Assembly: GCF_019097595.1 (NCBI RefSeq) | Contig: NC_080716.1 | Coordinates: 32,593,901-32,657,900 of the forward strand | DNA from: Hemibagrus wyckioides | Lineage: Eukaryota; Chordata; Actinopteri; Siluriformes; Bagridae | Length of the DNA stretch: 64,000 nt | Direction of reading: 5' to 3' | Shown: positions 50,133-64,000 of the stretch, piece after piece | How the letters are laid out: each line of letters begins with the position of its first letter | Position numbering within the stretch: position 1 is the first letter of the stretch | Translations under genes and position numbers: made by a program | Notes under the pieces: generated by a model | Told to the model about the DNA's origin: nothing | The model's database searches: none | What the model saw: the letters and a program-made list of their open reading frames with translations, nothing else

Positions 50133-50387
50133 CTGCAAGCTCTGGATACATGACTGCTGCCAGTAGTCGCTGCACGTTGATGGTCACAGCGCAGAACGTT
50201 CATGGCAAACATCATGTTATCATTTGTGTTCTTCACTAAGTTAAAGAGTGCTTCATTCTTTGTTTCGAATGACTCCACCATTTCTTTATTACTTTTGAGT
50301 TCATCACAGAGATCCTGTAAACTTTTCTTTGGTGGAATGTGGTCTGCGTCGACCACTCCAGGGGTGGGTTTCTTTTTTTTTATAAGG
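50133..50387 (-). CDS. Gene 2 exon: HNH-like ADHIPP domain
   Basis: Encodes PTPGVVDADHIPPKKSLQ and later NVLRCDHQRAATTGSS. It is 13 codons shorter than gene 1 in the Lys/Asn-rich middle, and both Asp-His pairs are kept. Confidence 0.7.
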
Positions 50388-50548
50388 CTTCACAAGATAA
50401 GAAAAAAAGAACACACTTTAGTATTTTGGTGATTTTCTGTACATTATGAACATACAGGTATACATGGAGCAGCTACAGGTTCTTCTGAACAAAAATATAT
50501 TTCTCTTTTGCATGAGTGCATAAAAAGGAAGTAAACAAATGAAGTTAC

Positions 50549-50751
50549 TCTCTGTATCTTCCCGCTTCTCCCAGCGTGTATTCTTTAGAAATTTTGTCTT
50601 CATCATTTTTATTCTTTTTTTTATATTCTATAAACTTTTCCTTATCACTTTTCTTTATTGCATCCTCAATTTTGAATTGATTGGAGGTGTTTTTGTCGAA
50701 TTTGTTCTGGATCTTCACAGCTTCTGCATATTTATACGGATTTGTACGAAT
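50549..50751 (-). CDS. Gene 2 exon: charged linker
   Basis: Begins [18 protein letters not shown] and ends GEAGRYR. The donor ga/gtaact is in the same phase as gene 1. Confidence 0.7.
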
Positions 50752-51229
50752 CTGTAACAAAAGAATACATCAACAATATAATCAGCAGAAAGCCTATAAA
50801 TGCATATAAGTGTTCCTCACACAAGATAGGAGGTGAAAGTTTGAAAGTTTTACCTAATGATAAATAAAAATGAATAAAATCCAAAATGAATATATTCCAC
50901 ATTAATGTGAACATAAAAGCCAAATCTACACTGATGAAGTTCAATTTAAACTACATATAAAGTTACTCCACATCACTGTAGGTGTTTAATTATCTTCCAA
51001 GCCACAGGTTTTCTTCTGGAACTAGCTGTGGATTAATAGTAACATTACCACCACATGTTCATGACCTTAGATGTGTTTCCTATAAAATGCCCAGGCTGTA
51101 TCACTCATCTTGCTGAGCAGCAGAACAAAATGCTTAGAAAAGTGCTTACAATGAACTTGCATTTGAATATTATGATAAACTCAGTAATGACAGTAACTTA
51201 ATAACTAGTAATGATTTACATTTACTTTT
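50752..51229. other. Intron of gene 2, shared with copy 1; LINE-free site
   Basis: At 50,955-50,970 the sequence passes from ctacatataaagtt to actccacatcactg without the 2.8-kb LINE that occupies this place in copy 1. Confidence 0.7.
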
Positions 51230-51624
51230 GTGGCATGTGCAGACGCCCTTATCCAAAGCGACATACAAAAGTGCTTTGAAGTCTCTGTCAGTGAATACAT
51301 CAACACTGGTTCACTAGGTTACAGACAAACTCTGTTGGGAGGAATTACAGCACAATCTATTCATTATTTTAGAATTTATCTCTATTTTTAATACATAAAA
51401 CAAACAGGGAAAATAAGAGCTAGTGTAAGTGTTTCAGATCACCCATCACCTGAAGAACGTAGGCAGGTTGAAAACAAGTCATGTACCTGCATTTTGCATC
51501 ATTTGCAGTGGATGAATTACATTCAGAGGAAGACCTGCCAGTAGAGAGTTGCAGTAGTCCAGTCTCAAAATGACCAGAGACTGAGCAAGCACCTCAGCAG
51601 CCTGTGTGGATGAAAATCACCTGG
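51230..51624 (-). mobile_element. LINE A 3' fragment, minus strand
   Basis: Begins gcagacgcccttatccaaag and matches 25,565-26,200 in copy 1. It is separated from its reverse-transcriptase part (53,880-55,090) by the inserted LINE B. Confidence 0.65.
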
Positions 51625-53880
<2,256 letters not shown>

Positions 53881-55090
53881 ATGTACAGAAGAAACCGACA
53901 TGAGCGTGTCACATTGGCAACATGGGAGGAAAAGGACAGTTGATTGTCCATGGTTACCCCAAGGTTGTGAGCAGAGGCTGAAGGGGAGATCATGGAGTTT
54001 TTCAGAGATAATGCATGATCTTGGGCTGGGGATGAATCACCTGGGATGACCAGCAGTTCAGTTTTGCTGGAATTGAGTTTCAGCTGTTGAGCTGTCATCC
54101 AGGATGAAATGTCCGCCGGACACGCTGAGATACAAGCAGAAGCCAAGGTATTTGAGGGAGGGAAGGAGAAGATAAGTTGAGTTTTATCAGCATAGCATTC
54201 ATAAGAGAACCCATGTGAGGATATAACTTCACCAGCAGAGTATAGAGGGAGAAAAGGAGAGGACCGAGTGCTGAGCCTTGTAGGACACCAGTGGAGAGTC
54301 TGCATTGAGCAGATGTCGATCCCTTCCATGTTACCTGATATGAGCAACCATCCAGGTAGGAAGCAAACCATTCCCATGCCATTCCACGAATTCCAAGACT
54401 CCTGAGGGTGAACAAGAGAGTCTTGTGGTTAACCGTGTCAAATGCTGCATAAAGGTGGAGGAGGATGAGGACCGATGACAGCTTGGCTGATCTAGCAGCA
54501 TGTAGTTTCTCAGCGACTGCCAGAAGAGCAATCTCTGTGGAATGTGCTGCTTTAGTGACTGGTTGGTATCTTGGAGGTTGTTCTGCAAGAGTCAGACAGT
54601 TGATTATAAACAATGCATTTTAGAGTTCTTGAAAAAAAGTGATAATGGTGTGTAGTTGCTTATGTCTGAGGGATCCAGGGCAGGTTTCTTCAGGATGGAG
54701 ATAACCCTTTCTATGTTGTAGATAGTTAGTAAATGACCAGATGCTATGAATCTACTGATGATTGTGGTGATGAAGGGCAGGAGACTGCATGATTTGTATA
54801 ATCTCTTCTGCTGCTTGGGTTGAAAAATGTGACAATGAAGGGGTAGCAGACTCCTGGCTGTGTAATGTATGTATAGTTGGGGCAGAAGTAAAGGTCTGGC
54901 AGATTTTCTCAATCTTCTCAAAAAAGGAGTCTAAGCATTCAGCAGCCAAGGAGGATCATGCAGGTGGAGCTGGAGGATTAAGTAGTGAGAAAAGATTTTG
55001 TGGAGCTTATGAGGATCTTGTGCGGAAGCTTCAAGCTTTTCCTAGTAGAAGGCAGTCTTGGCAGAAGTCAGGTCCATAGAGACGCAAAGA
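53881..55090 (-). mobile_element. LINE A reverse-transcriptase part, minus strand
   Basis: Minus-strand frames at 54,095-54,613 (LYAAFDTVNHKTLLFTLRSL, GVLQGSALGPLLFSLYT) and 53,871-54,180 (SSWMTAQQLKLNSSKTELL, HNLGVTMDNQLSF) belong to a non-LTR reverse transcriptase. Frameshifts occur at several points. The 5' side ends near 55,090 with words also found at 26,210-26,260. Confidence 0.8.
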
Positions 55091-55362
55091 GGCGAGATCC
55101 ACGTAGAGTTCATCCTCTTCCTCTCTGCTGATCATAGTTCATTTACTTTTTACTTTTGATATTTAAGTACTTTTAAAAACAATTACTTCTGTACTTTTAC
55201 TTAAGTAAAAATCTGTCTTTGCAACTTTTCTTGTAATGGAGTAATGTTTGACCAGTAGTATCTGTACTTTCACTCAAGTAAGGAAGTTGTGTATTTTGTT
55301 CACCTCTGAACTCAGGTGAACTCATTAAGGGCGTGGTTGTGTGGCTGAGATTGATGCATCAG

Positions 55363-56164
55363 TAGGTGTGTTTACATGGACACTTGTAATCCGATCGTAA
55401 CAGGACTAGAAGCACAATCAGATTAAAAAAGTGTCATGTAAACACATCAGTCGGATGGAATTTGCCACATCCGATTAAAATTTCAATCGGATGGTAAGGG
55501 GTGGTTTAAACCATTTTTAGTCCGATCGAGAGGACGTGTAAACACTTAATCAGATGGAATATGTTCCTGGAAAGTTCTGCACATGTGCAATGAAGCAAGA
55601 ATGACGTATGACGTACGGATGTTGTCGTAGGTAAAATGGCGGGCGCTAAACAAAACTGGTCTGTGGGTGAGACTACATTATGATCGTCATGTCATTCTAA
55701 AATTCTCCTTCCACTCCTTGTCTGTGAAGTGATGCAAAACGATCTTGTCCCACCAGTCCTTGCTTCAGACTTTCATCCATAGACGCCTTGTCCTGGGGTC
55801 GGGAAGGGGCATTTTAATGTTGTGATAGATACACGCAGCCTGAATCATATCATCACGCGTTTGTTGTCTCCTAATTAGCAGCCGAAGATGTAAAATATTA
55901 AGCCTGCTTTTTAAAAGAACAAAAAGAAGCAGTGGCAATGCAGCGGCTAGTACATCCATTTTGGAATGGCGGGAATCCTATTTTCGTGGACTGTGCGCAT
56001 GTCAAAAGATCCAATCCGATTCTAATCATGTGTCATGTAAAGGCACATAACAATCTGATTACTTTATACCGCGTTCATGTAAACGCTGCGATTGGATTCG
56101 TCAATCTGATTGAATACAGTCCGATCTGATTAAAAAAAACATGCGTTCCATGTAAACGCACCTA
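55363..56164 (-). mobile_element. PIF/Harbinger-like element remnant
   Basis: Imperfect terminal inverted repeats (left taggtgtgtttacatgga, 55,363-55,380; right 56,147-56,164) enclose many copies of the words catgtaaac and atccgat. A minus-strand fragment at 55,765-55,959 (RLLIRRQQTRDD; DPRTRRLWMKV) with a following degraded piece resembles the N-terminus of Harbinger-type transposases. Non-autonomous. Confidence 0.65.
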
Positions 56165-57589
56165 GTGACAGTTTCCATGCATAGTCTTGGCGCTAGCATT
56201 GTGTAAATTTGATTAAACCATGTGATGTGCATGTACGCATGGAGGAGCATGATTTGCCCGTGGATTCAGCTTCAGGAACACTGGAAAGGGGCGGGGCATC
56301 TGTGGGTTTGATTGGGATGAAATTTAAACAGACTTATTTACTTAATTTGATTCTATCAATTTTGTATATATTTTTGAAAACTTTCGACAAGTTAATCAGA
56401 TGTGGGTTCACGAGCTACTGGTGGCTTGCAAGCAGCATGTTGAAGACCCTTGCTCTAGTGCTTTTAACACCATAAAGTCTGACATTTTTTGTGGAGAAGC
56501 TTTGGTTGATGGAGGTGGATGAATGCATCCTAATCACTGAACGACTACCTAACTGCCAGACCACAGCATGTACAACTCCATGGCTGTGTGTCAGATATGG
56601 TGATGTGTAGCAATGAAGCTAGTCAAGGGACTGTCCCGGCTCCCTTCCTGTTCATTCAGAATACCTCTAAATTTAGGTACAACATAGTGTCATGTCATCT
56701 GTAGAAGGTCTCTAGTGCCATGGAGTGATGCACACTTAACATTGTCACCTGTCACCATTGACAGAGGGAATATGGAGATAGTGAACATGTATAAGGGCTT
56801 TCATTTGGATGACAGACTGGATTGCACTATAAAAGAATAATTATGTTTTTTATCATAAAAATGCAAAAAACTTCCTGTTGGTCCAGTGTAAGGATCCCAC
56901 ACTTTCATTGTCATGGCCCGAGTTTGATTCCCAGAGATCTAACCCAAGCACTAAAGAGTTAACTCTCAGTGCCAGTCCCAAGTCCAGATAAAATGTAGGT
57001 GTTGTGTCATGAAGGGCATCTAATGTAAAGGAAAAAAAAACTGTGCCAAATCAAATATGTGGACCAAAGTGGCGACTTTGAACACTGAGCAGCCAAAACA
57101 CAACAACATGATAGAAAAGCAACAAATTGAGAAAGGCCAGTAGAAATCCAGCTGGATCCACTGGAGACAGTTTGTGAACTAAGGACATAATTTGAAAAGA
57201 TGAACTCAGATGAGAATCTCTAGCCCAAAATGTTAAATGCTTTAGAGGAGACAGCATGATGTCCTTATTTTAAATCCTAATAAATATTATACTGTACAGT
57301 GTATGCTGCATACTTATACATAGTTTTTTTTCCACTCACACATTCATGCACAACATTACATGACTAAGCATTCTGTCACTACTTATCCCTCTTAAAGGTA
57401 TGATATTTAATCTGTAACAAAGTGTATTGTTTGAGAAGCATTATAATACAATAAAATCTAATTAGATTCCAAGTTTAAGGCCTGCTACTATAAATAATAA
57501 AATTCAATATTCACCTAAAATGTATTGCAAATAAAATATATGTCCCTAAACCTCACATTAGTGGTTATTAAGCTAAATTATTATTAAAC
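56165..57589. other. Intron of gene 2, mostly unassigned repeats
   Basis: No gene is seen. The stretch 56,955-57,070 is a degenerate copy of the dispersed repeat at 17,300-17,400 (gtgccagtcccaag). The stretch 57,400-57,560 matches 26,750-26,890 in copy 1. Confidence 0.55.
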
Positions 57590-58740
57590 TAGATCCTAAT
57601 GCATTATCTAATTACAGACAGATGTCAAACCTCCTGTTTTTGTCTAAAATATTGGAAAAGGTGTTGTCTGCTCAATTATACTCCTTCTTACAGGAAAACA
57701 ATATCTTTAAAGAATTTCGGTCAGGTTTCAGGCCCCATCATAGCACAGAAATTGAGCTAGTTAAAAACACAAATAACTTGTTTTTAGCTTCGGACTAAGG
57801 CTGCATCTCAATATTTGTGACATACTGTATCACTCGAGGCGGATGCAGCAGCATCCATGATGCAGATCTTTATTAATGAGTAGAAACGACAGGCAATAAT
57901 CGAAAACAATAAGGCAGGTGGAAGAGTCAGAAACCGAGAAAACAAATACACTTTCAAAAGGAAACCAAAACCGAAATCCAAAAATCGTAGTAGAACTATA
58001 ACAGGCAGAGATCATACACAGTAGCAATCCAGACTTGAACAATCGAAGGCTTGGCATGTACTCAAAGAGAAATGACACTTCGCAAAGAACAATGGAAAGC
58101 TGGCTGTTTAAATAGCCTAGAAACCGGAAATAAGTCCCAGATATTAATACTCAGACGAGGGCTCCCTCTGGTGTACAGGTCCTACTTTCCTCGTCACAAT
58201 ATTAGTTTTACTTGATGTTAGTGCTGCATTCAACACTATAAACACCATTTTGTAGATTTAAATAAACAACTATCCAGAATCATGCAGTGAAATACAGGGT
58301 CCCACAAGGGTCAGTTTTAGGACCTCTGCTTTTCTCTGTATACATGCTTCCCTTGGGTAACATCATTAGAAGACATGGGATTAGGTTCCATTGTTATGCC
58401 CATGATACCCAGTTATATATCTCATCAAAACCATATGAAATATCTAATTTGTCTAGATTAACTGAGTGTGTTAAAGATATTAGAAATTGGATGACCGATA
58501 ATTTTCTATTACTAAATTCTGATAAGACAGAGATATTACTTATTGGTCCAAAACCAGTACACAAAAGCTATAAAATTTTAGCTTGCATTTAGAAGGATGT
58601 ACTATTACTACTAGATTGACAGTGAAAGACCTGGGGGTAATATTAGACAGCAACTTGTCCATTTAAAATTATATTTCCAATATTACAAAAACAGCCTTCT
58701 TCCACCTTAGAAATATTGCCAAGCTTAGGAACATTTTATC
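57590..58740 (+). mobile_element. LINE C reverse-transcriptase fragment, split by another insertion
   Basis: Plus-strand frames SKILEKVLSAQLYSFLQENN and FRSGFRPHHSTE (57,630-57,790), then [28 protein letters not shown] and [20 protein letters not shown] (58,287-58,592), are blocks of an L2-like reverse transcriptase. The middle is displaced by an insertion at about 57,795-58,198. It is absent from copy 1. Confidence 0.8.
57795..58198. mobile_element. Non-autonomous insertion inside LINE C
   Basis: About 400 bases without coding capacity, with gtgac near the left end and gtcac at the right end. It is flanked by caatatttg and caatattag, which looks like a slightly diverged target duplication. 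A hAT-type element is possible; the family is not established. Confidence 0.45.
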
Positions 58741-58975
58741 TGTATCTGTTTAATGGCTGTTGCTGAAGTACTAACAAGGTTGCAACTTCAACTCATTGTG
58801 TATTAGAGATAAATACCAATAGTAAATTTATACTGCATTAAAGAGGAAATCAGAAAGCAATATTATGGCATCTTTAAGATTTAGTTTGAGATACCAGTCA
58901 TAGGATCCATTAAAGCTGCACCAATGGGCATACACATTATTCTTTCCATATACAATTTTTTATTAAATAACTTAC

Positions 58976-59180
58976 CTTTTCACTGACTTTGTGGCGGAGT
59001 TCTACAGCTTTTTGTTTAAGATCAACATTTGGGTCATTAGTTGTTGCTTGGACAACTGCATGAAACAGACAGTTCACAATTTCCTGTGAGCCATCAGGGC
59101 GAATACTGTCAATGTGGCCACTCTGTGGTGTGTCTTTAGCCATAACCTGGTCTTTCAGTTTGCTCCATAATCCTCCTTTT
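58976..59180 (-). CDS. Gene 2 exon: OTU-like Cys box
   Basis: Encodes KGGLWSKLKDQVMAKDTPQS and then VNCLFHAVVQATTNDPNVDL. The acceptor gtcttacag and donor aag/gtaagt are in the same phases as gene 1. Five codons before the Cys box are missing relative to gene 1, but the NCLFHAV core is kept. Confidence 0.7.
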
Positions 59181-62100
59181 CTGTAAGACACAAAAACAAT
59201 AAGCATTAAAAGCACATGCACAAGCACAATAGTGCAAATATGTGTTATAGTGTTTTCTATTCAATACAGTTTGAGCTCACCCGGAAGAAGTCTGAGGTGT
59301 TTTTGTCAGCACAAGTTTGATAGTACCAGCTGCTGGGTCAGTTCCTGGGTAGGTCTCCTCTGTGAGAAAATTTCCTTTATCATCTACTACAGTCAGACAA
59401 ATTCCTTTTCCATCCAACACGTCAACTTCTGTAAGGACACGGACATCGACACCTGTTGCTGGATTTTGTTCATCAGTTATTTTGTCAGCGTAGCTTTTGA
59501 GTTCATTTAGTTCTCCTTCAGTCAGAGATCTTTCCTTGCATTCAGTGGCAGATTTCAGATCATAATGATGCTGCTGACTGTCAAAGAAACTCTGGGTTTT
59601 GTGTCTTCCCAGTAAATTACCAACTACTTTTCCAGTAACAGAGTTTAGTCGCTGAGTGAATGTTTTTGTAAACATGGAGGAGGCAGACCCAGAAAAACTG
59701 TCCACCATGGTTTGGGAAATAATTTCTGAAATTACGTCAATGAGTTCATCTTTAAGACGTTCCACATCTTCCAGTTTGTCCCTTCCATCATTGTCATATG
59801 TCTCAAATAAAGGTTCCTCACCCAAGGACTTCAAAAATGCAGGAACAAAATTACTGTCAATGGTCTGTTTAGTAGGAATGGATTTGTACATTTCATAAAT
59901 GGTGGTGGACATGCTTGCAGTAGTCATAAGCATCCTAATACAGGCATGGGAGCGGTGCGCAACAAACTCTGCTGATTTGTCCCACACCTGTGAGAGTGTG
60001 TTAATCACCTGATGAATCTGTTTACAGTCTACCATGAGATCATTCATGACAAAGTTCGTATTAAAAATCATATGGTCCATCATTTTCTTCTCTAGGGTTT
60101 TGCTAATCTTGTAAGAACCAGATTTCTTCTGCAAGGCGGTCTTTGGAATTCCTGAGCTGATGAAATCTGTGAGTGTTCGGACAAACTCTTTATTTTGTTG
60201 TAATGTTGAATGGACAGATTCCTTGAAGGTATGTCGAAATCCTTGCTGGAATGTCTTTTGACCTTTAGAATTGATGTATTTGTTCACAGCAGTGTTTACC
60301 CCTTGAACTGCCAATTCCTGAAAAGCATATTTACATGCATATTTTAAATTCAGTTTACCCGTGGTCTTTGTGATGTTCTCTACACTTATTGAGAACACTA
60401 GTGATTTGGCTGATTTACATGTCGAAACAAACAAGTTTTTGCCTGACCTGAGGGCACTAGATGCAACACTTTTCAGGGATTTGGTGCCATTGAGGATATT
60501 ACTTGCAGCATTTTTCACAGAGGAGAATGATCTTTTGAGAACACGGAATCCCCCACAGGCCAAGGAAATTCCTATACTTATTGCTTTAGATATTGCCCAT
60601 GATGCCCAATCAAATGTACCATTTATCATACCCATGACTCCATAGATCATGTCAGACACACCTTCTGAGATCAAGCCAAGACCAAATGAGGACATGGAAC
60701 CAGCTGACAGACCACATATCAGAACTCCTGCTACAACCTGAATCACACCAAGAAAACAACAAATCAGGGCATCAAATGAGAATTTGGGCTTTTGTTTCAC
60801 TTCAAACACAACAGCGAGGCCATAATTACGAAAGAGACCGAGTTCACTAGAAGACACAAAATCCTCCTCAGTTGATAAGCTGTAAAGTGTCAGCTCCTCG
60901 GTTCTGAAGTCTCCATTGCCCGATCCAAGCAAGTCAAGTATTTTTGTGATATTTTCTTTCCATGAGTTAAATATGTTCATCCTTGCCTGCATTTGTGTTT
61001 GGAAGTTACAGCTGCCACTGTGGTGTGGTTCAAAATCTGGAGTAACAGACAAAGAACAGAAGCTCAGTGTTCTGGTTGTTTCTGATACATAAACATCTAT
61101 GGCTTTCTCTGCCTCCTTGAGTAAGGAACATGCTTCACTTTTGTAGCCCTCTCTGGCCATGTTGATTGTAATGTAGGCCTGATTATACAGTGCAACAGCT
61201 CTAAAGTAGTTGTCTGATTCAGAGACTTTTTTCCAGTAGGTTTTTGCTCCATAGTCACATCTGGTTTTGTTTTGAAGGTGCAAGGCAGTTCTTCCTAAAG
61301 CCTGCTGTATGTGGTCATAAAGGTTTTCACTGTGACCTTGTAAAAGTTTACGACTTTTGTCCTGCAAGTGTTGGATGAGGTTTTCTTTCAGTTCTGTAAG
61401 GTCATTGTGTACGTTAATCTGATCTGTGTGAAGTATTAGCCATATACCCCATGATTCCTTCAAAGCATTCAGTGCTGGATGGTAGTCCATCTTACTGTGA
61501 AAGGACTCAAAGTAACAAGGGACATCTTTTACTTTCACTTCAAACAGGTCTGTTTTCTCTCTTGTACTATAATGCCTGTCAAAGTCAGAAAGAAACTGAC
61601 AAAATGTAGAGAACAGCTCTTCTTTCATCTCAATTTCAGCTAGTTTCTCCTTCTCCATGTCTTTTATTCGATTAACCTCATGTTCTTCTCTGAGTTCCCT
61701 CATGACTTCAATAGAATGGCCTCGGTAGGCCATGGCTAGACGATCATGGTTCAGTATTACCTGGACCATTCCCGGGGTTCCTTTTCGACCTGTTCATCCA
61801 AAGACTTGTTTCTCGACCCTTCGGTTATTGGGGAAGTACGTGAGTAGCACAAAGAGACCGCCACAGCGATTTACCTCCTCTGTGACCTTAATGTCTGTCC
61901 CACGTCCTCCAAGGTTAGTGGAAATAATGATCTGTCCCTTGTTGAACTCCTGGTTCTCAATGTTGTGGCTCTCACTCATCGTGTACATGGTAACTGGATG
62001 TTTATTTTCTGCTGCAATTTTGTCATTGAGCGCATTTGCTGTGTTGACGTCCTCACACACGACTAACACCACCTGTCCTCGTTTAGAGACTCTTGTGACC

Positions 62101-64000
62101 GTGTCACAAATAGTTTGGATCCATTGTTCCGTACCTCCTCTCACCTGGACTGCAGGCAGCTCAGTAACCTTTTGACGTTGATGAGCTGGTATGACATAGC
62201 TGTCCGTTTTGTAATGCCTTGCCAGGAAACCCTTGTCTGCATCTCCCCCTAGTGTTCCAGAAACACCAAATATCCCTTTCCCTCTGAGATATCTTTTGAA
62301 GAAATTTGAATTTGACATGTAGTTTGTCACATTTGATAATGGAGATAATGTTAACTGATGCTTCATCTCCAGAAATTGTTGTAGTCCATCACCCCACCGT
62401 TTTCTTTTCTCCAGCATTCCACTGGCCTGAAAGTCCACTGGGATTATTGCATGGTACATGTGTTCACCATCTTCATCAACATCTATTCCCTGAGCACTAA
62501 GAGATCTCTCAATCATGTACTCTCTGCCTTTGGTCATCTGAATGGCCTTCAGTGCATTCTCAACAAACAGTGGCAGCTGACTGTCCAGGTATTTCTCCAA
62601 GAAAGAAGGGATTACAAGAGATTCTTTATCTTCTTCTGAACTGCATTGTTTAGAGTATTTAATCTTGGATTTCACCTCACTAATGGTGGCCTCAATGAGC
62701 AAATTTTCAGCCAAGATCTCACAAGATTTTCCATTCTCGAGTAGCAGCATGTTGATGTTTTGGTCAGTTTTTGTCTTTTGCTCTCCAAATTGAAAGGCTT
62801 TTCTAGTTTCTGACTGATAAATATAACAGTTAAATGCCACCTTGTGCTCCATCCCCATCTCGAGAACCTTGAGCAGGTCATATTGTTGTTCTATTCCTGT
62901 TTTAGCCATGATGGTCTTTAATGCCTCATTTTCAATGGCCCCATGTTCCTTTTCTCCTTCTTCATTAATAGAGACCTTCAAATTTTCAAAATCTTCCTCT
63001 GAGTAAAAGCCTAATTCAATACCTGGCAACAAAATTTCCAGTGGTGAAAACGTATCATTTGTATCTGAACCAATCATTGCTATCAGGGCAGCTGTGTGAA
63101 AATTCTGGACTCTTGTTGTCCACATGGTCTCTCCAGTTTCTTCTACCTCAATTGGTCGACATGCAGATATAATGGCCCAGATGCTGGCTAGGACTTGCTC
63201 CAAATGTTGGAGGCCACTGGACTCATGGGACAGAAATGTTATTTGAACTCCATTATCTAAAGTCATGTAGTCAACCTCATCCACAAGGACCAACTCAAAC
63301 TTCCTGTCTCCACGAGATGTTTTGTTCTCAAACTCTTGTTTCAGTGTATCTGCTGCAAATGTTCCAACAGTACTGTACACTACATCTTGTTTGTATGCTT
63401 CCTGAGTCAGATCATCTTGTTCTTCAGATGAGACATCATTCAGCATTGGAGGAACAGCAGATGATGTTATGTCGAACATGTTGTAAAGTTTGCTCCATTC
63501 CTCTAAATCACGGCAAGCGAGGATTGGAGAGCTTGTCACAATGTCCACCTTTACACCACGAATGGCATGGATCACAGCAAGCATGGCTAAGATACAAGAT
63601 TTCCCTTCACCTGTTCCAATTTCAAGGAGACAACCTGTATTGGTTTTTGATTTTGGAAGCAGGAAAACCATCAAGGTTGCAAGCTGAGTTAATCTGGGAA
63701 GATATCCTTCAATGACTATTTCCTCTTTACCCCTTTGAATAGTGAGAGCAGAGCACATTTTTACTGCGACTGACATTTGCACTAGTACACTTTTGAGAAC
63801 TTGTCTGTCTGGATTGGTAAAATCCAGTTCTTTAACCATTTTCTTTACATGCTGGATTTCATTTTTATGGAGATCAGTTCTTTTGTGTTTTTGAAGCTCC
63901 ATTTCCAGATATACCAGAACATCCTCTAGTATTGTCAGGACATTCTCAGGATAGTTTGAGTTGCGCATTTCACTAATAATAGTATTAGCATTTTTGTCTC

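Overview
The window is vertebrate, almost certainly teleost, genomic DNA. It has intron-containing genes with GT/AG splice sites, very dense microsatellites, and fish-type LINE, SINE, Tc1 and Harbinger-like repeats. An otophysan fish such as a catfish is a guess from the repeat flavour only.

Layout. (1) 1-7.8 kb: intergenic, dominated by simple repeats. (2) 7.99-13.1 kb, + strand: a complete six-coding-exon essential (alkali) myosin light chain gene of 186 aa, with a CArG/E-box/TATA promoter. (3) 18.16-34.22 kb, - strand: a large gene whose exons I joined by reading frame and splice phase into about 2391 codons. Its core is a single 5.3-kb exon encoding a SecA-family ATPase (Walker A GTGEGKS, VDEVD box, [21 protein letters not shown]). 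Upstream exons encode a putatively myristoylated beta/Cys-rich head and a charged coiled coil. Downstream exons encode an OTU-like Cys box (NCLFHAV), an HNH-like ADHIPP domain and a basic tail. A CCAAT/TATA promoter with a consensus splice donor lies near 38.1-38.3 kb, and a perfect ISRE lies at 37,865. (4) 40.8-42.4 kb: a decayed SecA-exon fragment. (5) 43.9-64.0 kb: a second, diverged copy of the 12.1-33 kb segment. It begins inside intron 4 of the light-chain gene, so it carries only an orphan last exon, and then a second SecA-like gene on the - strand. That gene keeps the same exon chain but has an in-frame TGA at motif VI and runs off the window end.

The two units are thus a tandem segmental duplication with an offset of about 31.5-31.8 kb. 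Their introns have diverged mainly through insertions and deletions: a LINE with a 9-bp target duplication in copy 1, a different set of nested LINEs and a Harbinger-like element in copy 2, and an apparently intact Tc1-like element in intron 1 of copy 1.

The most interesting content is the SecA-OTU-HNH gene family. A bacterial-type protein-translocase motor sits in a vertebrate gene, fused to domains typical of effector proteins, in a duplicating and decaying cluster next to an interferon-type regulatory site. An immune or conflict-system role is inference; the domain motifs and exon phases are read from the sequence.
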